Shown piece by piece: positions 1-6,876 of a stretch of 26,110 nucleotides of DNA (position 1 is the first letter of the stretch; every line of letters starts with the position of its first letter). The stretch covers positions 1 through 26,110 of the forward strand of contig DXLY01000019.1 of the NCBI GenBank assembly GCA_019414465.1. Direction: 5' to 3'. Origin of the DNA: Collinsella sp. GTDB taxonomy: Bacteria > Actinomycetota > Coriobacteriia > Coriobacteriales > Coriobacteriaceae. The translations under genes were made by a program, and so were the position numbers. The notes beneath the pieces were generated by a model that worked only from the letters and a program-made list of their open reading frames with translations, was not told the DNA's origin and searched no databases.

Positions 1-852
1 GCTAGCGAGTTCCGCTACCGCAACCCCATCATCACGCCGACGACGCTCGTCGTGGCCGTGTCCCAATCGGGCGAGACGGCCGATACCCTTGCCGCCATTC
101 GCGATGCGCGCATCAAGGGCGCCAAGGTCTTTGGCATCACCAACGTGGTGGGCAGCCCGGTGGCGCGCGAAAGCGACGGCGTCATCTACACCAAGGCCAA
201 CAAGGAGATTGCAGTCGCCTCGACTAAGAGCTTCATCGGTCAGGTCGTGAGCCTCACGCTTTTGGCCTTGCTGCTGGCGCAGGTCAAGTACCGCTTGACC
301 ACCAAGCAGGCGCGCATGCTGTTCCGCGAGCTTTCCGATACGGCCGAGCAGATCCAGTGGATTTTGGATACCCAAACCGAGGCCGTGCATGAGGCCGCCC
401 TGCTGTGCAAGGACGCGCAGTCGGCGCTGTTCGTGGGCCGTGGCATGGGTGCCGCTATTTCCTACGAGGGCGCGCTCAAGCTCAAAGAGGTCAGCTACCT
501 GCACGCCGAGGCCTACGCCGCCGGTGAGATGAAGCACGGCCCCATCGCGCTGATCGACCCGGGCTTCCCTGTCATCGCCGTGGCCACCAAGAGTGCCACC
601 TACGACAAGACCGTGTCGAACCTCATGGAGTGCAAGGCGCGCGGCGCCAAGGTCATCGTCGTTGCCACCGAGGGCGATGAGGAGATCAACAAGATCGCCG
701 ACTGCATTATCCGCGTGCCAGCAGTCCGCGACGTGTTCAGCCCCATCACGGCGAGCGTCCCGCTGCAGCTGCTCGCCCGCGAGGTCGCCATCCTGCGCGG
801 CTGCGACGTCGACCAGCCCCGCAACCTGGCAAAGAGCGTTACCGTGGAGTAG
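1..852 (+). CDS. glmS: Glutamine-fructose-6-phosphate aminotransferase (isomerising), C-terminal part
   Basis: This is the 3' portion of GlmS, which makes glucosamine-6-phosphate from fructose-6-phosphate and glutamine, the first step towards UDP-GlcNAc and peptidoglycan. The frame is open from base 1, so the N-terminal glutaminase domain and the first part of SIS domain 1 lie outside the window. Visible are the SIS-1 signature VAVSQSGETADT, the SIS-2 region with GALKLKEVSYLHAEAYAAGE and KHGPIALID, and the conserved C-terminal end DQPRNLAKSVTVE. The SIS-2 and C-terminal motifs are diagnostic of GlmS rather than other SIS proteins. A strong hairpin follows 23 bases after the stop. There is no sign of damage in the visible part. 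The GTG at 52 is only an internal codon, not the start. Confidence 0.96.
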   Translation, partial: ASEFRYRNPIITPTTLVVAVSQSGETADTLAAIRDARIKGAKVFGITNVVGSPVARESDGVIYTKANKEIAVASTKSFIGQVVSLTLLALLLAQVKYRLTTKQARMLFRELSDTAEQIQWILDTQTEAVHEAALLCKDAQSALFVGRGMGAAISYEGALKLKEVSYLHAEAYAAGEMKHGPIALIDPGFPVIAVATKSATYDKTVSNLMECKARGAKVIVVATEGDEEINKIADCIIRVPAVRDVFSPITASVPLQLLAREVAILRGCDVDQPRNLAKSVTVE

Positions 853-875
853 TTGGTTCCGCCATTCTGGCGACC

Positions 876-909
876 AAGGCCCGGCTCCGTTGCAGCGGAG
901 CCGGGCCTT
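876..909 (+). terminator. Rho-independent terminator of glmS
   Basis: A perfect 14-bp stem (876-889 with 896-909) with a 6-base loop is followed by TTGTTT. It sits just after the glmS stop and before the convergent GntR gene. Confidence 0.9.
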
Positions 910-928
910 GTTTCATTTGCCCAGATAA

Positions 929-965
929 AACCTGCCAAAATGAACCTGTCCCTATTTGGCAGGTT
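929..965. repeat. Intergenic foldback with a GGGACA-type core (variant a)
   Basis: An 11-bp perfect inverted repeat (AACCTGCCAAA at 929-939, complement at 955-965) encloses a 15-base loop containing CCTGTCCC. The right arm overlaps the first two bases of the stop codon of the minus-strand GntR gene. Similar foldbacks with a GGGAC core lie at 5040 and 10609. Confidence 0.6.
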
Positions 966-1665
966 AGCGGAGCTTGCTGGTCTCGAAGTACTCGGGGAAC
1001 TGGTCCAGAACCTCGGTCTGGTTGCGGAACATCATATGCAGGTGCTTGCTGACCAAAAAGCTCGCTTCGATGGGGTCGCGACCGGCGATAGCGCGGCGAA
1101 TCTGCTTGTGCTCGTTCACGATGTCCTGATTGTCGAGAACCTGCGTGGCGGCGCGCAGCCAGCGGAAGCGCTCCAGGTCGGCATTGGTCTCTTCGAGCCA
1201 CGACCACACGGTGCTGCGACATGCGATGCTAAAAATCATGTGATGCATGAGGTTGTCGCTCAAAAAGAAGCCGATGCGATCCTCTTCGGCCATGGCCTTT
1301 TCCTGCAGCACGATGGCGCGGTCGAGCTGCTCGATGCCGGCCGACGTGGCGCGCGCACAGCACTCCACAATCACCTGCTTTTCCAGATGCTCGCGGATGT
1401 AACAGGCACTCTCGGCAAGGGTGAGGTTGATGGGCGAGACGTAGGTACCGCTCTGGGGCACGGTGCGCACCAGGCCTTCCTGCGCCAAACGAACCAAAGC
1501 CTCGCGCACAGGGGTGCGCCCCATATCTAGGTCGTCGCAAAGTTGCTTGACGCCCAGCTTTTCGCCCGGCTTGTAGTCCAGGTAGACGATTTTGCGTCGA
1601 ATGGTGTGGTAGGACTGGTCCTGTAGGCTCGTTTCCTGCTCGCCGACGTGCATCGATTCTTCCAT
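964..1665 (-). CDS. GntR-family transcriptional regulator, FCD (FadR) subfamily
   Basis: This is a one-component DNA-binding regulator of about 233 aa. The N-terminal winged helix holds the GntR pattern KPGEKLGVKQLCDDLDMGRT followed by PVREALVRLAQEGLV. The C-terminal half is an all-helical FCD ligand domain with candidate metal ligands: Asp in the LSDNLMHH stretch, His in NEHKQIRRAI and the HLH of SKHLHMM. FCD regulators usually sense organic acids or sugar acids; the ligand here is unknown. The start at 1665 is preferred because GAGG lies four bases upstream of this ATG; an in-frame ATG at 1695 has no visible ribosome site and would add ten residues. The gene is divergent from the YeiH-like exporter across 193 bp, so that exporter is a plausible target besides itself. 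Confidence 0.88.
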   Translation of the reverse strand: MEESMHVGEQETSLQDQSYHTIRRKIVYLDYKPGEKLGVKQLCDDLDMGRTPVREALVRLAQEGLVRTVPQSGTYVSPINLTLAESACYIREHLEKQVIVECCARATSAGIEQLDRAIVLQEKAMAEEDRIGFFLSDNLMHHMIFSIACRSTVWSWLEETNADLERFRWLRAATQVLDNQDIVNEHKQIRRAIAGRDPIEASFLVSKHLHMMFRNQTEVLDQFPEYFETSKLR

Positions 1666-1858
1666 AGCGCCTCGCAACTGTTCTATCAAACTCATATGTC
1701 AGTTGTTAATTATGCCGCGAATCAGCTCTCCGCGGTGGGCAATTCGGCTGTTGCCTGAGAACTATTGCGGCATCTTAGTCTGTGTTTGCGCAAGGCTGCG
1801 CTCAATGTTGCCGTATCATAAGCCGTCGCAAACGTGAAATAGAAAGAAGGAATCCCAT

Positions 1859-2893
1859 ATGCAACTGGCAAATATCGTTCGCGAGCGCTGGAAAGGCGTC
1901 TTGTTCTGCCTGATCATTGCCATTCCCGCGACGTTGCTCGGCAAACAAATTGAGGTGGTCGGCGGTCCGGTATTTGCCATCCTCTTTGGCATGGTCCTGG
2001 CGCTCGTCTTTCCCAAGAATCGTCGCGAACAGCTCGCCGCTGGCGTCACCTATACGTCCAAAAAAGTCTTGCAGTACGCGGTTATCCTGCTTGGCTTTGG
2101 CATGAACCTCTCCCAGATTCTGTCCAAGGGCGCCCAGTCGCTGCCGATTATCGTGGCGACAATCTCGACCTCGCTTGTCATCGCCTTTGTGCTCTGCCAC
2201 GTTATGAACGTGCCGGGTAAGATCGCGACGCTTGTGGGCGTGGGTTCGTCGATTTGCGGCGGTTCTGCCATCGCCGCGACCGCACCTGTCATCGATGCCG
2301 ACGATCGCGAGATTGCCCAGGCTATTTCGGTCATCTTCCTGTTTAACGTTATCGCGGCGCTCGTGTTTCCGACGCTCGGCGGCATGCTCGGGCTGACCAA
2401 CGAGGGCTTTGGCCTGTTTGCCGGCACCGCCATCAACGACACCTCGTCCGTAACGGCTGCGGCGAGCGCTTGGGACAGCATGCATCCCGGCGCCAATGTG
2501 CTCGAGAGCGCCACAGTGGTCAAGCTCACCAGGACGCTGGCCATTATTCCCATCACGCTGGTCCTCGCATGTTGGCAGATGCATCTGGCGCGCAAGGCCG
2601 GCGGCGACGCCAAAAGCACGTTCTCCCTTAAACGCGCGTTTCCCATGTTTGTGCTGTTCTTTGTGCTGGCGAGCGTGATCACTACGGTGTTTCAGCTTCC
2701 CACGTCCTTTACGGCGCCCATCAAGGAGCTGTCGAAGTTCTTTATTGTGATGGCCATGGCGGCTATTGGTTTTAATACCGATATCGTCGAGCTGGTCAAA
2801 AAGGGCGGCAAGCCCATCGCGCTGGGCTTTTGCTGCTGGATTGGCATTGCGTGCATGAGTTTGGGAATGCAACACGTGCTGGGAATCTGGTAG
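1859..2893 (+). CDS. YeiH/UPF0324-family putative inner-membrane exporter
   Basis: This is a polytopic membrane protein of 344 aa with about ten hydrophobic segments. It matches the YeiH (putative sulfate exporter) family: an early GGPVFAILFGMVLAL segment, the VLLGFGMNLSQI region, the family-typical glycine-rich GVGSSICGGSAIAATAPVI near residue 130, and AINDTSSVTAAASAW near residue 195. Length is normal for the family. The transported substrate is not established for most members, so 'sulfate exporter' is a family label only. AGAAGG lies 8 bases before the ATG. It is divergent from the GntR/FCD regulator, which may control it. No clear T-tract terminator follows; instead a structured leader begins at 2946. 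Confidence 0.88.
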   Translation: MQLANIVRERWKGVLFCLIIAIPATLLGKQIEVVGGPVFAILFGMVLALVFPKNRREQLAAGVTYTSKKVLQYAVILLGFGMNLSQILSKGAQSLPIIVATISTSLVIAFVLCHVMNVPGKIATLVGVGSSICGGSAIAATAPVIDADDREIAQAISVIFLFNVIAALVFPTLGGMLGLTNEGFGLFAGTAINDTSSVTAAASAWDSMHPGANVLESATVVKLTRTLAIIPITLVLACWQMHLARKAGGDAKSTFSLKRAFPMFVLFFVLASVITTVFQLPTSFTAPIKELSKFFIVMAMAAIGFNTDIVELVKKGGKPIALGFCCWIGIACMSLGMQHVLGIW

Positions 2894-2945
2894 AGAAGTA
2901 GCTTGTTTGCGTGCTGCGTGCTGGTGAGCGCATTCTCACGGTGGA

Positions 2946-3034
2946 GCGATAGGAGCTCTTGCGGGTATGGCTTGTCCGCAGGTTTATAAGTCCCGAAGAG
3001 CTCTTATCGCCCCGCCAGGATGGCGATGCGGGGC
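2946..3034 (+). other. Structured leader with two overlapping hairpins
   Basis: A 15-bp stem with one G-U pair (2946-2960 with 2996-3010) overlaps by two bases a second, 7-bp GC stem (GCCCCGC 3009-3015 with 3028-3034). They cannot both form fully. They lie in the 266-bp gap between the YeiH-like gene and the Fis-HTH regulator. No T tract follows either, so neither is a standard terminator. Further on, CGGTCG-TG-CGACCG (3110-3123) is a dyad just upstream of the regulator gene and could be an operator. Confidence 0.45.
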
Positions 3035-3159
3035 AACACCTATACTCGCAGGACGGCGCTTTCTGCCCTATAGTGTTTGGTGAGCAATATCGTTCAATTT
3101 TGAAACACTCGGTCGTGCGACCGTCGGCGGTTGCACGTCGCCGCGGACAGGAGCAAATC

Positions 3160-4377
3160 ATGGATAGCGATGCCAAACTGAACATCTTGACCGATGCCCT
3201 AGCTGCCGCCGGGGCCTCGGCATTGGCAATCGATGCGCATGGGGGCGTCGCGATCTCGACCATGAATGACGCGGCGCTTGAGCGGGATGTGGCGGCTTTT
3301 GTCGCTGAGCGTCTCGACCGTATAGGAGACGGCGCGCGTCTGGTTATGGGGCGTGCGGGTGCGCGCCTGAGCCTGACCGTTCGCCCCACCGACAAAGAGG
3401 GCGGGGGCCTTTGGGTCGTCGTGGTCCGCGAGGTGCGCGGTGCCGCGGCGCATGCGGGCATCGAGTGGCTCAACGCCGACGAAGTTGAGGCCCGCTACGA
3501 ATCGAGCGCGTACGGCATCGTTGAGGGGGCGGCCTCGGTGGCTGCGCCGGTTGCAGAGAGTTACGCGCGCGGTGTGCCCCTTATGCTCGAGGGCGAGCTG
3601 GGAGCGGGTCAGGTCGAGATCGCCAAGCGCCTTTATCTGGACGGTCCTTTTGCCGGTCAGCCCTTTGTTTCCGTTGCGCTCGATGAGCTCACCGAGCGCG
3701 GTTGGCGCTATGTGCTCAAAAGCGCCGAATCGCCGTTGTTCCAAACGGGGCTGACCCTTTGCATTGAGGGCTGGAACGCGGTTGGCCCCCAGCGCCTCCG
3801 CGAGCTGGTCTCCACGATGACCGACACCGCGTTGGCGACGCGCTGCCATGTGGTGCTGACAGCGAATGACATGCCGGGCGGCGGCGAAAGTGATCAAGCC
3901 GCGTTTGTGACCGAGCGCTTCGCCTGCGCGGTGAGCGTGGCGCCGGCAATCGCCGAGCAGGGAGCCGCGTCGACGAAGGTTGCGCGCTATTTGGAATATC
4001 TCGCTGATGCATTTGAGACAGCAGCACCCACGCTGTCTGCCGCGGCGACGAAGACGCTCGATGCTTACCGCTGGCCGCGCAATTATCTGCAGCTCCGCGA
4101 GGTCTCGGAACGACTGTATATATTGGTGGGGGCGGGCACGGTGGACCGCGCTGTGGCGGAGGAAGTGCTCGCCCAAGAGGACGTGATTAAGACCGCAACC
4201 TTTGGCGCCCCGACACTCGAAAGCGACCTGTATATCCTGCGACCGCTGGCCGATACCGAGCGAGATATCGCGCATCTGGTTGTAGACCATCTCCACGGCA
4301 ACCGAACCCGTGCGGCGGAGGTGCTGGGCATAAGCCGTACAACGCTGTGGCGCTTGCTGAAGGACGATGACCGTTGA
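3160..4377 (+). CDS. Fis-type HTH regulator with a degenerate sigma-54-activator (AAA+) core
   Basis: This protein of about 405 aa has no exact name. The C-terminus (about residues 365-402) is a Fis-type helix-turn-helix: GNRTRAAEVLGISRTTLWRL. The middle resembles the AAA+ domain of NtrC-type activators but is decayed. The Walker A site reads GELGAGQVE (145-153), with Gln in place of the essential Lys. The Walker B equivalent is TLCIEGWNAVGP instead of TLFLDEI. The GAFTGA loop that contacts sigma-54 is absent. The motif YRWPRNYLQLREV (303-315) matches the YPWPGNVREL element before the HTH. The N-terminal 110 residues look like an unassigned sensor. It probably binds DNA without ATP-driven sigma-54 activation. 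The ATG at 3160 has AGGAG seven bases upstream; the frame stays open to 2959, but those codons cover the hairpin leader and are unlikely to be translated. Confidence 0.75.
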   Translation: MDSDAKLNILTDALAAAGASALAIDAHGGVAISTMNDAALERDVAAFVAERLDRIGDGARLVMGRAGARLSLTVRPTDKEGGGLWVVVVREVRGAAAHAGIEWLNADEVEARYESSAYGIVEGAASVAAPVAESYARGVPLMLEGELGAGQVEIAKRLYLDGPFAGQPFVSVALDELTERGWRYVLKSAESPLFQTGLTLCIEGWNAVGPQRLRELVSTMTDTALATRCHVVLTANDMPGGGESDQAAFVTERFACAVSVAPAIAEQGAASTKVARYLEYLADAFETAAPTLSAAATKTLDAYRWPRNYLQLREVSERLYILVGAGTVDRAVAEEVLAQEDVIKTATFGAPTLESDLYILRPLADTERDIAHLVVDHLHGNRTRAAEVLGISRTTLWRLLKDDDR

Positions 4378-4461
4378 GCGAGGCGCCCGTGACCGCGCGC
4401 GACGCGTGTGCTACAGTCCAAAGCGTTATTGTTTCGATTTGGTTACGGCGTGCGAGGGCAT

Positions 4462-5037
4462 ATGGCTGAGACTTCAAAACCGAGCCGCAGAAAGCGGAGT
4501 GCCGCGCCGGTCAACCGACGCACGACATCGGTGACGTGGGGTAAACACGCCTCGGGGTTTGATGGTTCGTTCAAGCGCACTAAATACGGCTATCCTTCGG
4601 CAAGCGCCCGCTTGGCAATGCAGGCAGAGTCCTAACTGTGGGGCCGCAAACGCGTGGTGGGCTCAAAGCTCAAGCACGACGGAACGCTCGGTTATATTAG
4701 CCGCGGGGCGGCTCGCCGCAGCGGACTCAATCCGGCTGGTTGGCACCGTTATGTTCCGATCGCGGTCGTCGTTGCAGTGATCGTCATCGCACTCGCTGCG
4801 CTTGGCTACGCCGGCGGTGGCGCCAACTTGGACGCAGTGTTTAAATCGCCCGAGCTCGCGCATGCAGGCACAGAAGTTGTCGAGGGCGCTCAGGCCCAGA
4901 CGGGCGTCGCGCCCCAGCGCGGTATCGTTGCGGCGGCCTCCACCATCGCCGATGCACAAAAGGACGAGGACGAACAAGGCAGCGAAGCCGAAACGGCCCA
5001 GACGAACGAAACGACGACAACTCAAATATCAACATAG
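4462..5037 (+). pseudogene. Single-pass membrane protein gene interrupted by one in-frame TAA
   Basis: Two open segments share one frame and are separated by a single TAA at 4633-4635. The first (4462-4632, 57 aa, ATG with GAGGG just upstream) is basic and Ser/Arg-rich, e.g. SRRKRSAAPVNRRT. The second resumes immediately (GRKRVVGSKLKHDG), has a basic juxtamembrane stretch and one strong membrane helix (about VPIAVVVAVIVIALAALGYA), then an acidic Thr/Glu/Gln-rich tail. Read through, it gives a coherent protein of about 190 aa: basic cytoplasmic N-terminus, one helix, disordered outer tail. GTG codons at 4654 and 4657 could restart translation but have no good ribosome site. I do not recognise the family. 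Options are a recent nonsense mutation, two coupled small proteins, or stop readthrough; the first seems most likely. Confidence 0.55.
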
Positions 5038-5039
5038 CT

Positions 5040-5074
5040 TGCCGGCAGAAGGGGACGTTCCTTTTCTGCCGGCA
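5040..5074. repeat. Intergenic foldback with a GGGGACGTTCC core (variant b)
   Basis: An 11-bp perfect inverted repeat (TGCCGGCAGAA 5040-5050, complement 5064-5074) encloses GGGGACGTTCCTT. It starts three bases after the plus-strand stop and lies between convergent genes, so it could end transcription from either side, but its core links it to the foldbacks at 929 and 10609. Confidence 0.65.
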
Positions 5075-5092
5075 GTTTGGGACACTCCTGCG

Positions 5093-5614
5093 CTACTTGG
5101 CGTACACCACGTTGTCGCGGCGCGGCTTTGCCTCGGGTAGCGTGTCCTCGGCGTAGCCAAGAATGCAGTTACCGACACCGCGCAGGCTGCCGTCGGCGGG
5201 CAGGCCCCAGCTGGCCAGCAGCTCCAGGCCCTCGGGCGAGTCAAAGACCTCATGCGCGCGGTGAATCCAGCACGAATCGACACCCAGTGCATAGGCAGCG
5301 TTGAGCAAGTTGCCCATAGCGAGCGAGCCGTCTTCCAGATGTGTGGGCACGCTGCGGTCAACCAGCACCACCACAACGGTCTTGGCGCCATAGAAGGGGT
5401 CGCTGTTGCTGCCCATGACCTGGGCGTTGAGCTGTGAGAGACGCTCGACGGTCGCGGGGTCGGTGACGGCGACGAACGTGACCGGCTGGCGTCCCATGCC
5501 GCTCGGCGCGTACTGGCCGGCTTCGATAATGCGTGCGAGCTTCTCGGCCTCGACGGGGCGATCGCTGTATTTGCGGCAGCTGCGGCGGTGGATGAGCGCT
5601 TCGATGGTCTCCAT
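5093..5614 (-). CDS. Nitroreductase-family FMN-dependent oxidoreductase
   Basis: This is a 173-aa cytoplasmic flavoprotein of the nitroreductase fold. The N-terminus has the FMN-binding motif RRSCRKYSDRPV and, about 20 residues on, the pattern AGQYAPSGMGRQPVTFVAV typical of the family. The central GSLAMGNLLNAAYALGVDSC matches the helix that follows the active site, and GVGNCILGYAED near the C-terminus matches the second FMN phosphate-binding loop. The family reduces nitro compounds, quinones or flavins with NAD(P)H and usually acts as a homodimer; the substrate here is unknown. The start at 5614 is clear because CAGGAGGACAC directly precedes the ATG; the open frame reaching 5707 is upstream sequence. 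It is divergent from the 96-aa gene at 5906. Confidence 0.92.
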   Translation of the reverse strand: METIEALIHRRSCRKYSDRPVEAEKLARIIEAGQYAPSGMGRQPVTFVAVTDPATVERLSQLNAQVMGSNSDPFYGAKTVVVVLVDRSVPTHLEDGSLAMGNLLNAAYALGVDSCWIHRAHEVFDSPEGLELLASWGLPADGSLRGVGNCILGYAEDTLPEAKPRRDNVVYAK

Positions 5615-5905
5615 GTGTCCTCCTGACGTTGGTTTCGTTGCCTCGTTCTTACCCGCCGAACCAAAACCGTAATCGCGCAGTCGGCCCCAAACAATGCAAG
5701 CTACCAAGTGGAAAAGTTGGTTTGCATAAAACTTCAGCCAGAATGTGACAAACCGGTGGGATGGTTAAACGTTTTATCCCGTCTACCCTGCGGTTTTTTA
5801 CCACTTGCCTAAATGATGCCCGCATAACTTCTGATAAAGGTTTTACTAAAGGAGCACCAACGTTTATCAACGCGCCATGGTGGCGCCGGGCCAGGAGGTA
5901 ACATC

Positions 5906-6196
5906 ATGTTCCAGGCTGGAGATGTCGTCGAGACCGACTTCGAAGGATTTCTGAAGCTGCTGCGTTCCAAGACGCGCGCTTTTGTGTCGATTAACGATCA
6001 CGAGTACTACATCACGCACACCGATGGCTATTGGCGTGTTCAGGATTGCGAGGCCCTCAACGATAAGGGCCACTTTACTGACTGCTCCGAGCTGGTCAAC
6101 ACGGTTTGCGAGGTCGTCGAACTGCCGTGGATCTGCGGCAAGAGCCTGCACGACAGCTTCTCGGGCGCCACGGTCTACGAGGCCGTCGCTGCTTAA
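5906..6196 (+). CDS. Conserved-looking small protein of unknown function (96 aa)
   Basis: I do not recognise this protein. It has a very good ribosome site (CAGGAGGTAACATC before the ATG) and its own strong terminator 27 bases after the stop, so it is very probably expressed as a single-gene unit. The protein is acidic, has no signal peptide or membrane segment, and looks like a small globular domain rich in aromatic residues (HEYYITHTDGYWRV at about 32-45). Three Cys residues (in QDCEAL, FTDCSE, NTVCEV) and a fourth in PWICGK are spaced through the second half. The upstream 291 bp shared with the nitroreductase gene contain AT-rich promoter-like stretches but no assignable site. Confidence 0.75.
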   Translation: MFQAGDVVETDFEGFLKLLRSKTRAFVSINDHEYYITHTDGYWRVQDCEALNDKGHFTDCSELVNTVCEVVELPWICGKSLHDSFSGATVYEAVAA

Positions 6197-6222
6197 CAGC
6201 CAACAATCGATATTCTCTCGCA

Positions 6223-6258
6223 ACCGCCGGCGCCGCCCCCGCGCCGGCGGTCTTTTTT
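6223..6258 (+). terminator. Rho-independent terminator
   Basis: A perfect 11-bp GC stem (ACCGCCGGCGC 6223-6233 with 6241-6251) with a 7-base loop is followed by C and six T residues. It ends the transcript of the 96-aa protein. Confidence 0.92.
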
Positions 6259-6300
6259 GTCGATATGCTTATGTGGAGCCGACCATAGGCAACGAGCTTA

Positions 6301-6357
6301 TTGACGATAGTCAAAACTCGGACTAATGTAGAGATATAAATTGGTCAAAACTCGGAC
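6301..6357 (+). promoter_or_regulatory. MarR-operon promoter with twin operator-like repeats
   Basis: A -35 box TTGACG (6301-6306), a 17-base spacer and a -10 box TAATGT (6324-6329) form a good sigma-70-type promoter. GTCAAAACTCGGAC occurs twice, exactly 34 bp apart (6310-6323 and 6344-6357). The first copy fills the spacer and extends to a TAGTC-N8-GACTA dyad; the second sits just downstream of the expected start site. This placement fits steric repression by the MarR protein encoded next. Confidence 0.8.
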
Positions 6358-6375
6358 AATCGAATGGTGGGAGAG

Positions 6376-6876
6376 ATGAATAGTGCAGTTAGCCTGGTCG
6401 ATTTCGACCGGATGCTCAACGGGCTTGACCGTATCTATTCGGAGTTCGCACGCACCTGCGGTCTTTCGGACTGCGCCTACTGGATGCTCGTCGACACGAG
6501 TGCAGCGGGCGGAAGCGTTGCCGAGAGTCGGCTGACGAGTGAATGGTTCTACAGCAAACAGACCATCAATTCGGCGATTAAAACGCTTAGGGCGCGAGGG
6601 CTTGCGACGTTGGAGTTTGCCGAGGGCAGTCGTAAAAACAAGGTTGTACGACTGACCGAAGAAGGCGTGCGGTTTGCCAAGCGCTACGCGTTGCCGGCGC
6701 AAAAAGCCGAGCAACAGGCATTCGAGGCGCTCGAGCCGTGGGAACAGTGCGAGATCATGCGCTTGGTCGGTAAGTTCTCCCATGTTCTTAACGAAGAGTG
6801 CGAGGCATTTAAACGGCAAGTGGCCGCCGAGAACGAGACTGACGATAAGGGCGAGGGGGACGCATGCGACTCTTAA
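6376..6876 (+). CDS. MarR-family transcriptional regulator
   Basis: This 166-aa protein has the winged-helix layout of MarR: an N-terminal dimerisation helix, a recognition region (LTSEWFYSKQTINSAIKTLR, about 51-70), a wing (ARGLATLEFAEGSRKNKVVRL) and the family-typical LTEEGVRFA after it, ending in long C-terminal helices and an acidic tail. It likely represses its own operon through the twin GTCAAAACTCGGAC repeats in the promoter and releases on binding a drug-like ligand. The stop lies 13 bases inside the next ABC gene, so translation is coupled. The start at 6376 is preferred because GGTGGGAG precedes it; an ATG at 6364 has no ribosome site. Which ligand it senses cannot be read from sequence. 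Confidence 0.9.
   Translation: MNSAVSLVDFDRMLNGLDRIYSEFARTCGLSDCAYWMLVDTSAAGGSVAESRLTSEWFYSKQTINSAIKTLRARGLATLEFAEGSRKNKVVRLTEEGVRFAKRYALPAQKAEQQAFEALEPWEQCEIMRLVGKFSHVLNEECEAFKRQVAAENETDDKGEGDACDS

Noticed and set aside
1802..2875. 357-codon minus-strand frame opposite the YeiH-like gene
   Set aside because: Antisense shadow with biased composition and no ribosome site.
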